A stretch of DNA of 25,169 nucleotides from a virus (IMGVR_UViG_3300018428_000169:1-25169), one strand, 5' to 3'; shown: positions 1 to 7,685, counted from the stretch's first letter. The notes: generated from the sequence alone by a model not told the origin. Program-made: numbers and translations.

Positions 1-666
1 AGCGGCATCAGCGCACTCCATAACGGCACTGAGTTGTGGATATCCCACACCAGTTTGGATACGAGTAGTGCAAACGCTACCAGGCCCGATACCCACTTTA
101 ACAATGTCTGCTCCTGCAAGAATAAGTTCCTCCGTCATTTCACCAGTAACTACGTTACCTGCTATAATTACAATATGTGGATACTGTTGTCTAAATTCTC
201 TTACGAACTTTACAAATCGTTGACTGTAACCGTTTGCGACATCAATACAAACATATTTTAGATTGCCATCTACTTGCTTGTAAACACGTTCAAACTTTGC
301 TTGGTCGCTGTCAGTAATACCAATACTCATTGCAACATAGTTAGTACGCTCTATTATGTTTGCATTAAAGTAATGAACAAGGTCAGCTTCTGAATAAGTT
401 TTTACTAAACATGTAAACACTTCGCCTTCTGCTAGTTTGTCAGCCATTTCAAATGTGCCAACACCATCCATATTAGACGCCATAATAGGCACACCTCGCC
501 AATGGTCAATATCACGTATCATTTCCATTGACATATCTTCTGGACGCCAATTGCGCCAAGTATATCCTCGTTCTAGATCTACTTCTTTGCGACTGCCTAG
601 TGTGCTACGCTTAGGACGAATAAGAACGTCCTTATAGTCCAATTTCATATCTTCTTCGATACGCAT
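1..666 (-). CDS. guaC: GMP reductase, 3'-truncated by the window edge
   Basis: Converts GMP to IMP with NADPH, returning guanine nucleotides to the adenine branch. The 222 codons seen begin [20 protein letters not shown], almost the same as the start of E. coli GuaC, and run through [37 protein letters not shown] (with the catalytic cysteine loop) to [17 protein letters not shown]. The usual protein is about 346 residues, so roughly the last third lies outside the window. GMP reductase rather than IMP dehydrogenase is supported by the N-terminal signature, the text around the Cys loop and the lack of CBS domains in the part seen. It carries an insertion of about 12 residues near residues 39-51 ([16 protein letters not shown]) relative to E. 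coli. The ATG overlaps the stop of the upstream oxygenase gene as TAATG, so translation is probably coupled. Confidence 0.93.
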   Translation of the reverse strand, partial: MRIEEDMKLDYKDVLIRPKRSTLGSRKEVDLERGYTWRNWRPEDMSMEMIRDIDHWRGVPIMASNMDGVGTFEMADKLAEGEVFTCLVKTYSEADLVHYFNANIIERTNYVAMSIGITDSDQAKFERVYKQVDGNLKYVCIDVANGYSQRFVKFVREFRQQYPHIVIIAGNVVTGEMTEELILAGADIVKVGIGPGSVCTTRIQTGVGYPQLSAVMECADAA

Positions 667-1244
667 TACCTTTTTTCTCCGTAATTAAAACTAATGGATA
701 TTCTATCTCTTCTTGAAGTATTTCCTTGTACACTATGTTTTAGCCAACTTGGAAATATATAAAGAGCATTTGTTTTAGAAGCATAACTTGCCCTTGTGCT
801 AGTAAAGTATGTGTGTTTTTCTACGTCTACCGGTAAGTGATAATCTGCATTATCACTTCTATCAAATTGTATATTACCTTGAGAGGGGTCTGCTTCAACG
901 TAGTAGACGCCGCTGAATACACTTCCTACATGATTGTGTAATTCGTTATAGCATCCGGGTGGGTTAATGTTAATCCAAACATTATAAAGTTCTAAAGGCT
1001 TTAGGCCAACTTGCTGTCTACAAAAATCAACTTCAGAATCTATAGTTTCTAGTAATCTATCTAATGCTTTGCATTCACCTTTAGAAATATCACGGCTTTG
1101 ATAGCCACCATAGTTACTAATTACTCTAGTAGGTTCGTTCTTTTTTAATTTATAAGCAAAGTCTAGAAGATCACTATTCTTACCCGTGTGTAATACAGAA
1201 CTCCATATTACACTAGGAAACCATAGTTCCGTGTGCATGGCCAT
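666..1244 (-). CDS. Putative 2OG-Fe(II) oxygenase (phage type)
   Basis: 192 residues resembling the 2OG-Fe(II) oxygenase family found widely in T4-like marine phages. The core reads [23 protein letters not shown], with the first iron-ligand histidine region, followed by a beta-strand region and then [26 protein letters not shown]. That last block carries the distal His ligand and the Arg expected to bind the 2-oxoglutarate carboxylate. The substrate cannot be read from the sequence; relatives hydroxylate proteins or small molecules. It starts one base after the stop of the bS21 gene and its own stop overlaps the guaC start, so the three are probably on one transcript. Two in-frame ATGs lie at the start (MAMHTE); either could be used. 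Confidence 0.8.
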   Translation of the reverse strand: MAMHTELWFPSVIWSSVLHTGKNSDLLDFAYKLKKNEPTRVISNYGGYQSRDISKGECKALDRLLETIDSEVDFCRQQVGLKPLELYNVWININPPGCYNELHNHVGSVFSGVYYVEADPSQGNIQFDRSDNADYHLPVDVEKHTYFTSTRASYASKTNALYIFPSWLKHSVQGNTSRRDRISISFNYGEKR

Positions 1245-1245
1245 C

Positions 1246-1515
1246 TTAGTAACCTAGATCTTGTTGTCTTTTTGCTAGTGCTTTTTTGTGTCGATTAATT
1301 GCCGCCTTCTTTTTTCTATTTCTTTTATTACAAGGCTTTTCATAAAATTGGCGTTCTCTTACTTCTTGTATAATGCCAGCTTCTTGAACTTTCTTTTTGA
1401 AAATACGCAATGCTTTATTTACATCACCATTTCTTACTTCGACACATAGACCTTTTGGTTGTTCTTTAGGTTTGTTATCCCACTTTGGTCTATAATTAAA
1501 TTTATTTTTTCGCAC
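1246..1515 (-). CDS. rpsU: Ribosomal protein bS21 homologue
   Basis: A small very basic protein with the bS21 core: VEVRNGDVNKALRIFKKKVQ, then EAGIIQEVRERQFYEKPCNKR and a Lys/Arg-rich tail (NRKKKAAINRHKKALAKRQ). In bacteria bS21 sits on the 30S subunit near the anti-Shine-Dalgarno site and helps mRNA selection; phage copies are thought to join host ribosomes. I chose the GTG at 1515 because GGAAGGAG lies 6 bases upstream; a TTG at 1518 is possible but gives only a 3-base spacing. The start lies inside the end of the upstream gene (14-base overlap). An unusually good sigma70-like promoter lies inside that gene at 1571-1600, so it may be made separately from its neighbours. Confidence 0.92.
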   Translation of the reverse strand: MRKNKFNYRPKWDNKPKEQPKGLCVEVRNGDVNKALRIFKKKVQEAGIIQEVRERQFYEKPCNKRNRKKKAAINRHKKALAKRQQDLGY

Positions 1516-1891
1516 CAAGCTCTCCTTCCGTTAAAAATTGTAGATCATATATCCTATTAATACTCAACTTATTATACACTGATTCGACAGCATTTGTCAA
1601 CCAATAAGTTTTATTATGAGCAACGATAAATGATGCTAAGTCGCGAATTTGTGCGTCACAGTTATCAATGTCCATGATAGTAATATCACACGACTTAACT
1701 AATGACAGTAGCCAGTCTAACTTATGATCTTTAGGGTGTTGACTGTAAATGTAAAGATTAAATGATAAGTCCCAATCTTGGACTTTTGTTTGAAAATCTT
1801 CTTTTAATGTATTGCTTGGATATATTAGAAGTATACTAGGATCAAGATTATGAAGTATATCAGGTGGTGTAATAACTTTTATTTGAGGCAT
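1502..1891 (-). CDS. Conserved phage protein of unknown function
   Basis: 129 residues beginning MPQIKVITPPDILHN. I recognise no domain. The protein alternates hydrophobic strands and helices (SILLIYPSN, FNLYIYSQH, CDITIMDIDNCD, KTYWLTNAV), which suggests a small soluble alpha/beta fold. The ATG at 1891 overlaps the stop of the upstream membrane-protein gene as TAATG. This is more likely than a frame extension eight codons further upstream, which would run into that gene. Its own end overlaps the bS21 start and it contains the bS21 promoter. Confidence 0.7.
   Translation of the reverse strand: MPQIKVITPPDILHNLDPSILLIYPSNTLKEDFQTKVQDWDLSFNLYIYSQHPKDHKLDWLLSLVKSCDITIMDIDNCDAQIRDLASFIVAHNKTYWLTNAVESVYNKLSINRIYDLQFLTEGELGAKK
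1571..1600 (-). promoter_or_regulatory. Sigma70-like promoter for bS21, inside a gene
   Basis: On the minus strand TTGACA (1600-1595) is followed after 18 bases by TATAAT (1576-1571). Both hexamers match the bacterial consensus exactly. Initiation would fall near 1564, about 50 bases before the bS21 GTG. It lies wholly within the preceding coding region. Confidence 0.72.
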
Positions 1892-3681
1892 TAATCTTTT
1901 TTCAACCGATTCCAAATTGTATTTTCAGATTGTTCGCCGTTTTGTACATACCCTTCTTCTGGTATCCACGGTAACTTATCAATCCTACCTTGTATATATA
2001 AGGTTTTCCAACTCTTAAGGTTCTCATTTGGATTGTCTAGTTTCCATTGCCTCTTACGTTCACTTATGGTTGCATCTGACTCTAGTGCATCAACATATTC
2101 TCTGCGTTGCTTTTCTTCTGGAGTTTCAGTTTCTGCTTTAAGTCTCAGATCTTTTTTTTTAGATTGTTCTATTTCGCCTGCATAAAAGAATGCATTTCTA
2201 GTGTCGGGATATTCTTTTACTGTTTCGGTATCGTCAGGTGTAGATCCTGTATCTTCCTCCACTGTCTCCCCTGTTGGAACAGGTTCTTCATTGACAGTAT
2301 CGACAGTTGATTCATTATCTGCCAAGTTGTCTTCTTGTAGATTTGTGTCGTCTCCGTCCCTAGAATCTTGTCCATTAGTTCTAGGTTCGCTATGTGTATC
2401 TTCAGCAGGTTGTATATCATCTACTTCTTCCTTTTTGTTTGGCTCGAAACCTGGATTGGCAATAATCTTTTCGGCTCTAGCTCTTTCATACTCTTTCCAA
2501 GAGTCGTCTTTTTTATTAGTTTTTCTCCATTCAAAAGTATATTGACTTGCTATAAGAAGTAAAACAGCAAGTGGATCGAAAACAAAAATAATAGTAATAA
2601 TAACCCAACGAACAGCTTCTTCTAGTAAGTTGCGGTCAGCATCTTCACCATAGACAAATTCTGCTATGTATTTGATAGGACCTACTTCTGCTTCTAGTTT
2701 TCTGTACTCTGCTTCAATTTCAAATTTTTGATCTGTTAGAATTTCAATTTCATCGTTTGCGGCTCTAACACGTTCAAACTGTTCATCTATTAGAGCATCT
2801 ACATCTTCTACGCCAGTGCCTAGTCGTTCTCTAAGTCTATTAATTAATCTGTTTGATTCTGCAATTTGATCTTCTGCTACTTGACGTAGTCTTGCAATTT
2901 CTTGTCGTGCATTTTGTATTGCTAGGTTGTCAGTAGCAATATCTTCAATTTTTTGAATAAGTTCTGCATGCTTGGCTCTGTTTTCTTCTCGCCAGTTATC
3001 TACAGCATTTGATGTTAAGAATCCCCAACTGCCATCTGGACTAGTTCCTACCATACCTTGGACACGTTTAATAGCTTCTTTGGTGCCTTCGTTAATCCAC
3101 GCTTGTATTTGTTCAAAGTCTCTATCTAACGTTTCGATTTGCGATGTGTAAAGATTCGTTTGATCTTGGATAATTTGATTTTGCTCATCAATAGCAGGCT
3201 GAATACGATCGTAAGCATTGTCGATCCTTTCTTGCTCTTTATCAATTTGCTCTTGAATTTGCGTATCATTATTAAATGTTTTGCCTTCAAGTTCGCGAAT
3301 TTTATTTTCAGCACGACCGACAATACTAAGTTGTCTTGCGATTTCTCCGTCAAGTCTTTCAATTTGTGCTACTGATTCATCTGTTGCACTAGTTTGTTCA
3401 ATATGTGCTTTTGAGAGAAACCCAAAGATACCCATACTTGTGATAAGCATAAGCACAAGAACAGCGGTAGACAAATATGTTTTAAGCCACCACGTTGCTT
3501 GTTTCCAATGTTTGTGTAACCATACAGCGGTAACTAGTTTGCCTATTTCAAGTACGCCACCCATTATCATAATGGGTATTGCGGCCGCCGCAAAAATAGC
3601 AACAAGCCCTGCTACTGAATAGTATATTGCCACAGCCGATATAGAAAGGGCCGTGATTAGTGTTAACAATCCTAGTGCCAT
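1891..3681 (-). CDS. Large membrane-anchored coiled-coil protein, unknown function
   Basis: 596 residues. Hydrophobic segments lie at about residues 3-25, 27-48 and 68-92 (LSTAVLVLMLITSMGIFGFL). A long charged Gln/Glu/Lys/Arg-rich helical stretch follows at about 100-350, typical of coiled coil. A further hydrophobic segment is at about 362-385 (WVIITIIFVFDPLAVLLLIA). The last 200 residues are acidic and low-complexity (many Asp, Glu, Thr), then a basic end. A large soluble coiled coil held between membrane segments suits a protein spanning or scaffolding the host inner membrane. It could be virion-associated or lysis-related, but nothing decides this. GAGGGAAATAA precedes the ATG, and a late-promoter-like motif lies at 3697-3704. 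Confidence 0.75.
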   Translation of the reverse strand: MALGLLTLITALSISAVAIYYSVAGLVAIFAAAAIPIMIMGGVLEIGKLVTAVWLHKHWKQATWWLKTYLSTAVLVLMLITSMGIFGFLSKAHIEQTSATDESVAQIERLDGEIARQLSIVGRAENKIRELEGKTFNNDTQIQEQIDKEQERIDNAYDRIQPAIDEQNQIIQDQTNLYTSQIETLDRDFEQIQAWINEGTKEAIKRVQGMVGTSPDGSWGFLTSNAVDNWREENRAKHAELIQKIEDIATDNLAIQNARQEIARLRQVAEDQIAESNRLINRLRERLGTGVEDVDALIDEQFERVRAANDEIEILTDQKFEIEAEYRKLEAEVGPIKYIAEFVYGEDADRNLLEEAVRWVIITIIFVFDPLAVLLLIASQYTFEWRKTNKKDDSWKEYERARAEKIIANPGFEPNKKEEVDDIQPAEDTHSEPRTNGQDSRDGDDTNLQEDNLADNESTVDTVNEEPVPTGETVEEDTGSTPDDTETVKEYPDTRNAFFYAGEIEQSKKKDLRLKAETETPEEKQRREYVDALESDATISERKRQWKLDNPNENLKSWKTLYIQGRIDKLPWIPEEGYVQNGEQSENTIWNRLKKD

Positions 3682-3696
3682 TTATTTCCCTCATTG

Positions 3697-3704
3697 TATT
3701 TATC
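3697..3704 (-). promoter_or_regulatory. Late-promoter-like motif
   Basis: Minus-strand GATAAATA, one mismatch from the T4 late consensus TATAAATA, placed 16 bases before the start of the large coiled-coil membrane protein and in the short gap after the lipoprotein cluster. Confidence 0.5.
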
Positions 3705-3705
3705 G

Positions 3706-4146
3706 TTATTTTCGAACAATGTGCCACCTAGTATCGTCTAAATGCTTTTTACAAACTGTTTCTTCAAAATGTCTTGAACGTCCTTTTACTGTAACTTGAC
3801 TGTAAATTACTCTACAAAATCCTCTACCTTGAGGATAACCATGCACCGCTTTTACATGCCCCATCGCATCGCGTTCATACCAACTAATAACTTTGCCGTA
3901 ATCACTCTCTAGAGCTGTATAAAATGCCGCTGTTTGTTTTTGCTTTTGTTCATTATCAAGTCCGTATCTAGAAGTGATATAAACAGCATTAACAACATCG
4001 ACCATCAAACTTACTCCGCCATACGGAGATTGCACAGTTGGAACTTCTATTGCTCTAGTTTGATACGGTGTTGAAGAACACGCAACTAGACTACCTAGTG
4101 TTGCCGTCAATATTAACGATTTCAGTACTACCGTCAAGTTTTTCAC
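3706..4146 (-). CDS. Lipoprotein with surface-antigen-like C-terminal domain
   Basis: 146 residues with a lipoprotein signal: MKNLTVV, a hydrophobic stretch, then the lipobox LVAC with Cys23 as the lipidated residue. The C-terminal half (ISWYERDAMGHVKAVHGY, then GFCRVIYSQV, then ETVCKKHLDDTRWHIV) has the layout of the 17-kDa surface antigen family common in alphaproteobacteria: a Trp-rich strand, two cysteines and a final RW.IV strand. This is a pattern-level match, not a search result. The start is GTG at 4146 with GGGGAG 6 bases upstream, giving a 56-base overlap with the preceding lipoprotein gene. Third gene of a three-lipoprotein cluster. Confidence 0.78.
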   Translation of the reverse strand: MKNLTVVLKSLILTATLGSLVACSSTPYQTRAIEVPTVQSPYGGVSLMVDVVNAVYITSRYGLDNEQKQKQTAAFYTALESDYGKVISWYERDAMGHVKAVHGYPQGRGFCRVIYSQVTVKGRSRHFEETVCKKHLDDTRWHIVRK

Positions 4147-4420
4147 AATAAACTCCCCTTGTTGGTACTAGTTTGCCGTGTCTGTATTCGTCGTACCAAA
4201 ACTCTTTACAGCCTGCATCTATTCCAGCACGTTGTATTGCTACTTGTTGTCCTGGACGATCAGTACACATGTGAGTTGCTGTACCAGCAACGGTCTGATC
4301 ACTTTTTGTTACTACAGTTTCTTCTGTATAACAGTAAGGTGCTTGATAGTTGTAGTCGGGCGTAGTTGAACACCCGACACTACTAATTACTAGAAAGCTG
4401 AGTAGCAGATACTTGGTCAT
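4091..4420 (-). CDS. Small Cys-containing lipoprotein
   Basis: 109 residues. The signal MTKYLLLSFLVISSVGC ends in the lipobox SVGC with Cys17 as the lipid attachment site. The mature part is short, with four further cysteines (APYCYTEE, THMCTDR, GCKEFW, YCEKLDG) that could form disulfides in the periplasm. I do not recognise the domain. It overlaps the previous gene by 38 bases and the next by 56, with its own GAGG six bases upstream of the ATG, so all three are probably translated from one message. Confidence 0.78.
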   Translation of the reverse strand: MTKYLLLSFLVISSVGCSTTPDYNYQAPYCYTEETVVTKSDQTVAGTATHMCTDRPGQQVAIQRAGIDAGCKEFWYDEYRHGKLVPTRGVYCEKLDGSTEIVNIDGNTR

Positions 4421-4895
4421 TTCTTGCCTCGCTAATCAGTCTATCAAACACATCTAATGGCATTTTAATTCGTACATAGGTATGGATGTTACCAGTAGAT
4501 GCAAGTTGATACGATCTCTTTTTAACTTCAAGATGTTCTCGGATTACAGTATCTTGTACTGTATGCTCAACAATAGTCCTTGTAGTTCTACGATCGTTAT
4601 TGATGTCAACAACTGTAGAGCTGTTTACAGTTCCGTTAATACGTTCTGCAAAGCCTTTTACAGCAAACGCATATGCCTGAGCTTCTGATGCCTGTTCATA
4701 CAAACTTTCGCCCATACCGCATGCATAAGCATAGTCTGTTTTCCAAAACAAGAAACCTTCGGAACCAATTTGTTCACAATCCTCATACCAATTAGGATTA
4801 GCCTTTGTTTCTCTAACGTCAATTGTTTTCATAGTGCTACATGCACCAAGCGTTGCTAATACAGCCACAAGAGCTGTCGTCTTAATAATGTTCAT
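4383..4895 (-). CDS. Lipoprotein, LPP20-like
   Basis: 170 residues. MNIIKTTALVAVLATLGAC gives a clear lipobox (LGAC, Cys19). The mature part has P-N-W-Y near its start, an Ala-rich helix (YEQASEAQAYAFAVKGFAERI), then alternating strands (RTTRTIVEHTVQD, VKKRSYQLASTGNIHTYVRIKMP). This layout resembles LPP20-type lipoproteins of Gram-negative outer membranes; I offer it as fold resemblance only. The ATG at 4895 has GGAGG 5 bases upstream; a TTG extension to 4907 is rejected. It is the first gene after the perfect promoter at 4930-4958. Confidence 0.8.
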   Translation of the reverse strand: MNIIKTTALVAVLATLGACSTMKTIDVRETKANPNWYEDCEQIGSEGFLFWKTDYAYACGMGESLYEQASEAQAYAFAVKGFAERINGTVNSSTVVDINNDRRTTRTIVEHTVQDTVIREHLEVKKRSYQLASTGNIHTYVRIKMPLDVFDRLISEARNDQVSATQLSSN

Positions 4896-4929
4896 ATGAG
4901 CCTCCAATTAGCCTATTCATTAAGTTTAA

Positions 4930-4958
4930 ATTATATTTGATTTTTAGTCTTTTGTCAA
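4930..4958 (-). promoter_or_regulatory. Perfect sigma70-type promoter for the lipoprotein cluster
   Basis: Minus strand TTGACA (4958-4953), exactly 17 bases, TATAAT (4935-4930). Initiation would fall near 4923, about 28 bases before the first lipoprotein ATG. An exact consensus with ideal spacing suggests use of unmodified host RNA polymerase, so early expression. Confidence 0.85.
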
Positions 4959-4963
4959 CCACT

Positions 4964-5533
4964 TTATGGCCAACGGTAAAAAACATGTGCTCCAATACGT
5001 CCTACTTGGTCTAATTCTCTAGCCCATTTAGGTGAAACATATGTTGCATGATAGTGAGTTGCGCCTTCTGAGATACCTCTATAATTACGCAATTCAATAA
5101 TTCTGTATGCAATTTCCTGTGCTTTTCGCCACGAATCGAGATCATGTGTTGTATCACTACGTCCATCACACCACCAACTGAACTGACATTGATGTCGTAC
5201 AGGAACAAATGATCTCTCACTGTCGGACAGGTCTGGATTATCTCTTGTTTTCCAGCTCTCTCTAACAGGTCCTTGCATCACAACTTCGCAAATTGTGTCG
5301 GGGTAACGACTATCCTTAACACGATTTAGAACAACATCTGCAACAGCATATTGTCCTGCTAGGTTATCTGCTCGTGCTTCGTGATATATGTTCATTGCCA
5401 AACAGTACATGCCCGGTCTGTTTGTTTCGCTATACAGTTCACCTTCTATAGGTTCCTGAAATGTTGACGATTGTGCAAAAGCGGAAGTTAGAAGTGCAGC
5501 CGTAAATGCAATAAAACCTGTAAAATATTTCAT
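4964..5533 (-). CDS. Secreted cell-wall hydrolase, SleB/Hydrolase_2 family
   Basis: 189 residues with an N-terminal Sec signal (MKYFTGFIAFTAALLTSAFA, likely cleaved after AFA), so exported to the periplasm. The catalytic domain follows: YCLAMNIYHEARADNLAGQYAVADVVLNRV contains the family's catalytic glutamate in HEAR. Later come QCQFSWWCDG and GATHYHATYVSPKWA, both typical of this peptidoglycan-cutting family. The role is probably wall degradation at lysis. It has no transmembrane anchor besides the signal peptide, so it may not need a holin to reach the wall. The ATG overlaps the upstream stop as TAATG, with GGAGA just upstream. Confidence 0.9.
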   Translation of the reverse strand: MKYFTGFIAFTAALLTSAFAQSSTFQEPIEGELYSETNRPGMYCLAMNIYHEARADNLAGQYAVADVVLNRVKDSRYPDTICEVVMQGPVRESWKTRDNPDLSDSERSFVPVRHQCQFSWWCDGRSDTTHDLDSWRKAQEIAYRIIELRNYRGISEGATHYHATYVSPKWARELDQVGRIGAHVFYRWP

Positions 5534-5988
5534 TATGATCTCCTCATGTTGGCAATATCCTTTGCCTGTTGTTTATTAATAATAGGTACAGCATTTGATT
5601 TATGCATTGTTGCTATACCTTTTATAAGAGTGCCTGTGTATTTTAAAGATTCTTTTTTTGGTGTGCCGCCACTTTGCTTTGCCCAAGTGCCATCGGCGAT
5701 CATCTGTTCCATCAATGAAGGAATATTACGTGTAGGGTCCTCTCTTGTGTGCGAGGGTTTCACATATGGTTTGAATTCTGTGTTACGAACTTTGCATTCG
5801 CCTCTACAATAAGCAATATAATCTTCTACTGTATCATATTGCAGATCATGCATATTTTTACGGCGCATGTCTTTATTATACTTACGCCATTCAACTGTGT
5901 ATTTCTCTATATCTTTTTGAGTAAGGGGCTTCTTTTTACGCTTAGATGTATTAATGGTGGTCAAGCCTCTGGCTAGATGCATAGTCAT
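5533..5988 (-). CDS. Conserved basic phage protein, unknown function
   Basis: 151 residues, Lys/Arg-rich at the N-terminus (TSKRKKKPLTQKDIEKYT), then a helical middle with W and Y (VEWRKYNKDMRRKNMHDL, EDYIAYCRGECKVR) and a short C-terminal region rich in Lys. I recall similar proteins in T4-like cyanophages, but no function. The start ATG at 5988 has AAGGAG 6 bases upstream. It is the first gene after the promoter at 6022-6050 and is coupled to the wall hydrolase by TAATG. Confidence 0.75.
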   Translation of the reverse strand: MTMHLARGLTTINTSKRKKKPLTQKDIEKYTVEWRKYNKDMRRKNMHDLQYDTVEDYIAYCRGECKVRNTEFKPYVKPSHTREDPTRNIPSLMEQMIADGTWAKQSGGTPKKESLKYTGTLIKGIATMHKSNAVPIINKQQAKDIANMRRS

Positions 5989-6021
5989 ACAAGTCTCCTT
6001 AATATTACAGTTTAGTATATT

Positions 6022-6050
6022 ATTATAACTTAAGGTATGACCTATGTCAA
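6022..6050 (-). promoter_or_regulatory. Perfect sigma70-type promoter
   Basis: Minus strand TTGACA (6050-6045), 17 bases, TATAAT (6027-6022). It drives the conserved basic protein and the SleB-type hydrolase, with a leader of about 25-30 bases. It is the second exact-consensus promoter within 1.1 kb. Confidence 0.85.
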
Positions 6051-6058
6051 CCGAAAAA

Positions 6059-6511
6059 TTATTTAAGGACTACTTTTCCTTCTGCTAGTAGTTTTTCTCT
6101 ATTTTTCATGTGTGCATCTTGCACTTTTTCTTTTGCTTGACCGCTGTATGCAACAGCGTAGCCTTCTTTAATCATTACCTTTGTAACAAATTGTTCTCTA
6201 TCTTCTGGAGGATAGTAAACTTTGAAGTCTCCTAGAATTCGTCCGAACTTGCCTTTTTTGTCTTCTCCGGACTTATCTATTTGAGTTTTTAAGACCTGCA
6301 TAGATCCTACTGGTAACATATCTTTTAAGAATTTTTTACTTGCTAGGCCAAATTGTTTTTCTACTTTGTCTCGTGTTCTTGATTCAGGAGTATCTATACC
6401 CATTATTCTCACACGCTCTCTATGTAACCAAACTCCAAAGCCTAAGTCGATATCTATATCAACTGTGTCTCCATCTACAATTCTTAAAATTTTACATTTA
6501 TATTCGTACAT
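6059..6511 (-). CDS. Thermonuclease-like nuclease (SNase family)
   Basis: 150 residues covering one staphylococcal-nuclease OB-fold. Key residues are visible: IVDGDTVD (residues 11-18, calcium site), RVRIMGIDTPES with Arg35 and Glu43 matching the catalytic pair, and KFGRILGDF with Arg91 as the second catalytic arginine. There is no signal peptide, so it would act in the cytoplasm, perhaps on host DNA or RNA. The start lies two bases after the stop of the upstream coiled-coil gene, so the two are co-transcribed. Confidence 0.9.
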   Translation of the reverse strand: MYEYKCKILRIVDGDTVDIDIDLGFGVWLHRERVRIMGIDTPESRTRDKVEKQFGLASKKFLKDMLPVGSMQVLKTQIDKSGEDKKGKFGRILGDFKVYYPPEDREQFVTKVMIKEGYAVAYSGQAKEKVQDAHMKNREKLLAEGKVVLK

Positions 6512-6513
6512 AA

Positions 6514-6951
6514 TTAGTGTTTATGATCCTTTATTCTATCACTTAGTTTTTTATCTAAGTCTACAATATCTTCGTCTATCTCATCAATCCAACCTTCAAC
6601 TACAGTAAAGCTATTTTGAACTTTTTCTTCAAAATCTGTCATTTGTTTGGCAAAGGTATCGTTAATAAGTTTGTCTTGACTGTTTACAAAACTCTCTAGG
6701 GCTTTAAAATTTTTGTCAATATCTAAAATTGCTTCTAGTGTTTTATCGTTCAATTCTTTTACATCTTTTTGTAATTGCTTGACATCATTTATAAGTGTAA
6801 CTTCTTTTTCAACTTGACTTTTTGCTGTAAGTTCTGCTACTTCACCTTTAAGTGTGTCAATAGTTTGTGATTGCTGTGCAATCCACCAAACAAATCCTGA
6901 AATTTGTAAAACAATGGCAATTACAACACCTATACTAAATTTTGTATTCAT
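6514..6951 (-). CDS. Membrane-anchored coiled-coil protein (possible inner-membrane spanin)
   Basis: 145 residues: a short positive N-terminus, one transmembrane helix at about 6-24 (SIGVVIAIVLQISGFVWWIA), then almost wholly helical charged sequence to the end, with heptad-like Leu/Ile/Val spacing. An N-in membrane anchor with a periplasmic coiled coil is the layout of inner-membrane spanins, and lipoproteins that could act as partners are encoded nearby. That role is inference; other membrane-tethered coiled coils fit as well. No family-specific residues are visible. Confidence 0.68.
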   Translation of the reverse strand: MNTKFSIGVVIAIVLQISGFVWWIAQQSQTIDTLKGEVAELTAKSQVEKEVTLINDVKQLQKDVKELNDKTLEAILDIDKNFKALESFVNSQDKLINDTFAKQMTDFEEKVQNSFTVVEGWIDEIDEDIVDLDKKLSDRIKDHKH

Positions 6952-6970
6952 TCATTTCTCCCGTTCAATT

Positions 6971-6978
6971 TATTTACC
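6971..6978 (-). promoter_or_regulatory. Weak late-promoter-like motif
   Basis: Minus-strand GGTAAATA, two mismatches from TATAAATA, directly after the terminator of the outer-membrane protein gene and 20 bases before the coiled-coil gene start. Its position makes sense because the terminator would otherwise leave the downstream genes without a promoter. Confidence 0.35.
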
Positions 6979-7002
6979 AAAAAAAAAGGGCCCGAAGGCC
7001 CT
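6979..7002 (-). terminator. Rho-independent terminator of the outer-membrane protein gene
   Basis: On the minus strand a six-pair stem AGGGCC / GGCCCT closes a UUCG tetraloop and is followed by a run of eight further T. It lies 23 bases after the stop codon of the beta-barrel gene. Confidence 0.93.
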
Positions 7003-7024
7003 AAATTTTGTTATCAATTTGTTA

Positions 7025-7624
7025 TTATAGTTTGTAGTTAAAACCTAATACAAATTCTCTGTCTAGACTGTCAAAGTCTTTGTCGGACTTTTGTAAGATA
7101 CCTGCATTGATTGCAAGTTTATCGCTTACGTCTAGCTTTGCACCAACTTGAATGTAACTGTCTTTTCTATCAAAGTCAAACCAATCACCTTCAATTGAAC
7201 TAATGTCGTAACCTAGTTCTGCATATGGTGTCAAAGAACCAGCACCAAACTCTACGCCTACGACTGGACTAAGAACTAGTCTATCGTTTGCGAATGAATC
7301 CCCAAAGTCGTAATGAACTTCGGCTACTCCGTAAAAGTTTACGTTGAGTAAGGTAAGGTCAGCTCTTTGTCCTACATTTAATCTGTAATCATCAGTTGAT
7401 CCATTACTGATTACTTGTAAGCCTAAGTTAACTGGTAAACCACTATAACCTAAACTGAAAACATCTGCTTCGTCGTCAAAGTCACGTGATGCACCTGTTG
7501 CGTAGCCAAGCGATAACTCGCCTGATTGAACAACACCAGATAATCCTGTTTTATCAAAATCTTCTGCATATGCTGTTGTTGACATAAATGCCATTGCTAC
7601 TAATGCTAAAAATAGTTTTTTCAT
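7025..7624 (-). CDS. Outer-membrane beta-barrel protein with signal peptide
   Basis: 199 residues. MKKLFLALVAMAFMSTTAYA is a classic Sec signal, cleaved after AYA. The mature protein is made of alternating polar/hydrophobic strands (GELSLGYATG, LGLQVISNG, NVNFYGVAEVHYDFG, LSPVVGVEFGAGSLTPYAELGYDI, SYIQVGAKLDVSD, KLAINAGILQ) joined by Asp/Gly/Ser-rich turns. It ends EFVLGFNYKL, like a BAM-recognised last strand. The size suits an 8-stranded barrel. Phage Lom-type barrels in the host outer membrane are linked to altered adhesion or superinfection block; whether that holds here is unknown. It is transcribed alone, with its own late motif and terminator. AAAGGA lies 7 bases before the ATG. Confidence 0.85.
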   Translation of the reverse strand: MKKLFLALVAMAFMSTTAYAEDFDKTGLSGVVQSGELSLGYATGASRDFDDEADVFSLGYSGLPVNLGLQVISNGSTDDYRLNVGQRADLTLLNVNFYGVAEVHYDFGDSFANDRLVLSPVVGVEFGAGSLTPYAELGYDISSIEGDWFDFDRKDSYIQVGAKLDVSDKLAINAGILQKSDKDFDSLDREFVLGFNYKL

Positions 7625-7685
7625 AAAAACATCCTTTTCTTTTTATTTTATCTGCATACTACTCAGACGAGGAGCACACAAGAAT

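Noticed and set aside
3139-3622. Plus-strand frames opposite the coiled-coil membrane protein
   Set aside because: No ribosome sites and no recognisable protein features; they follow the base pattern of the minus-strand gene.
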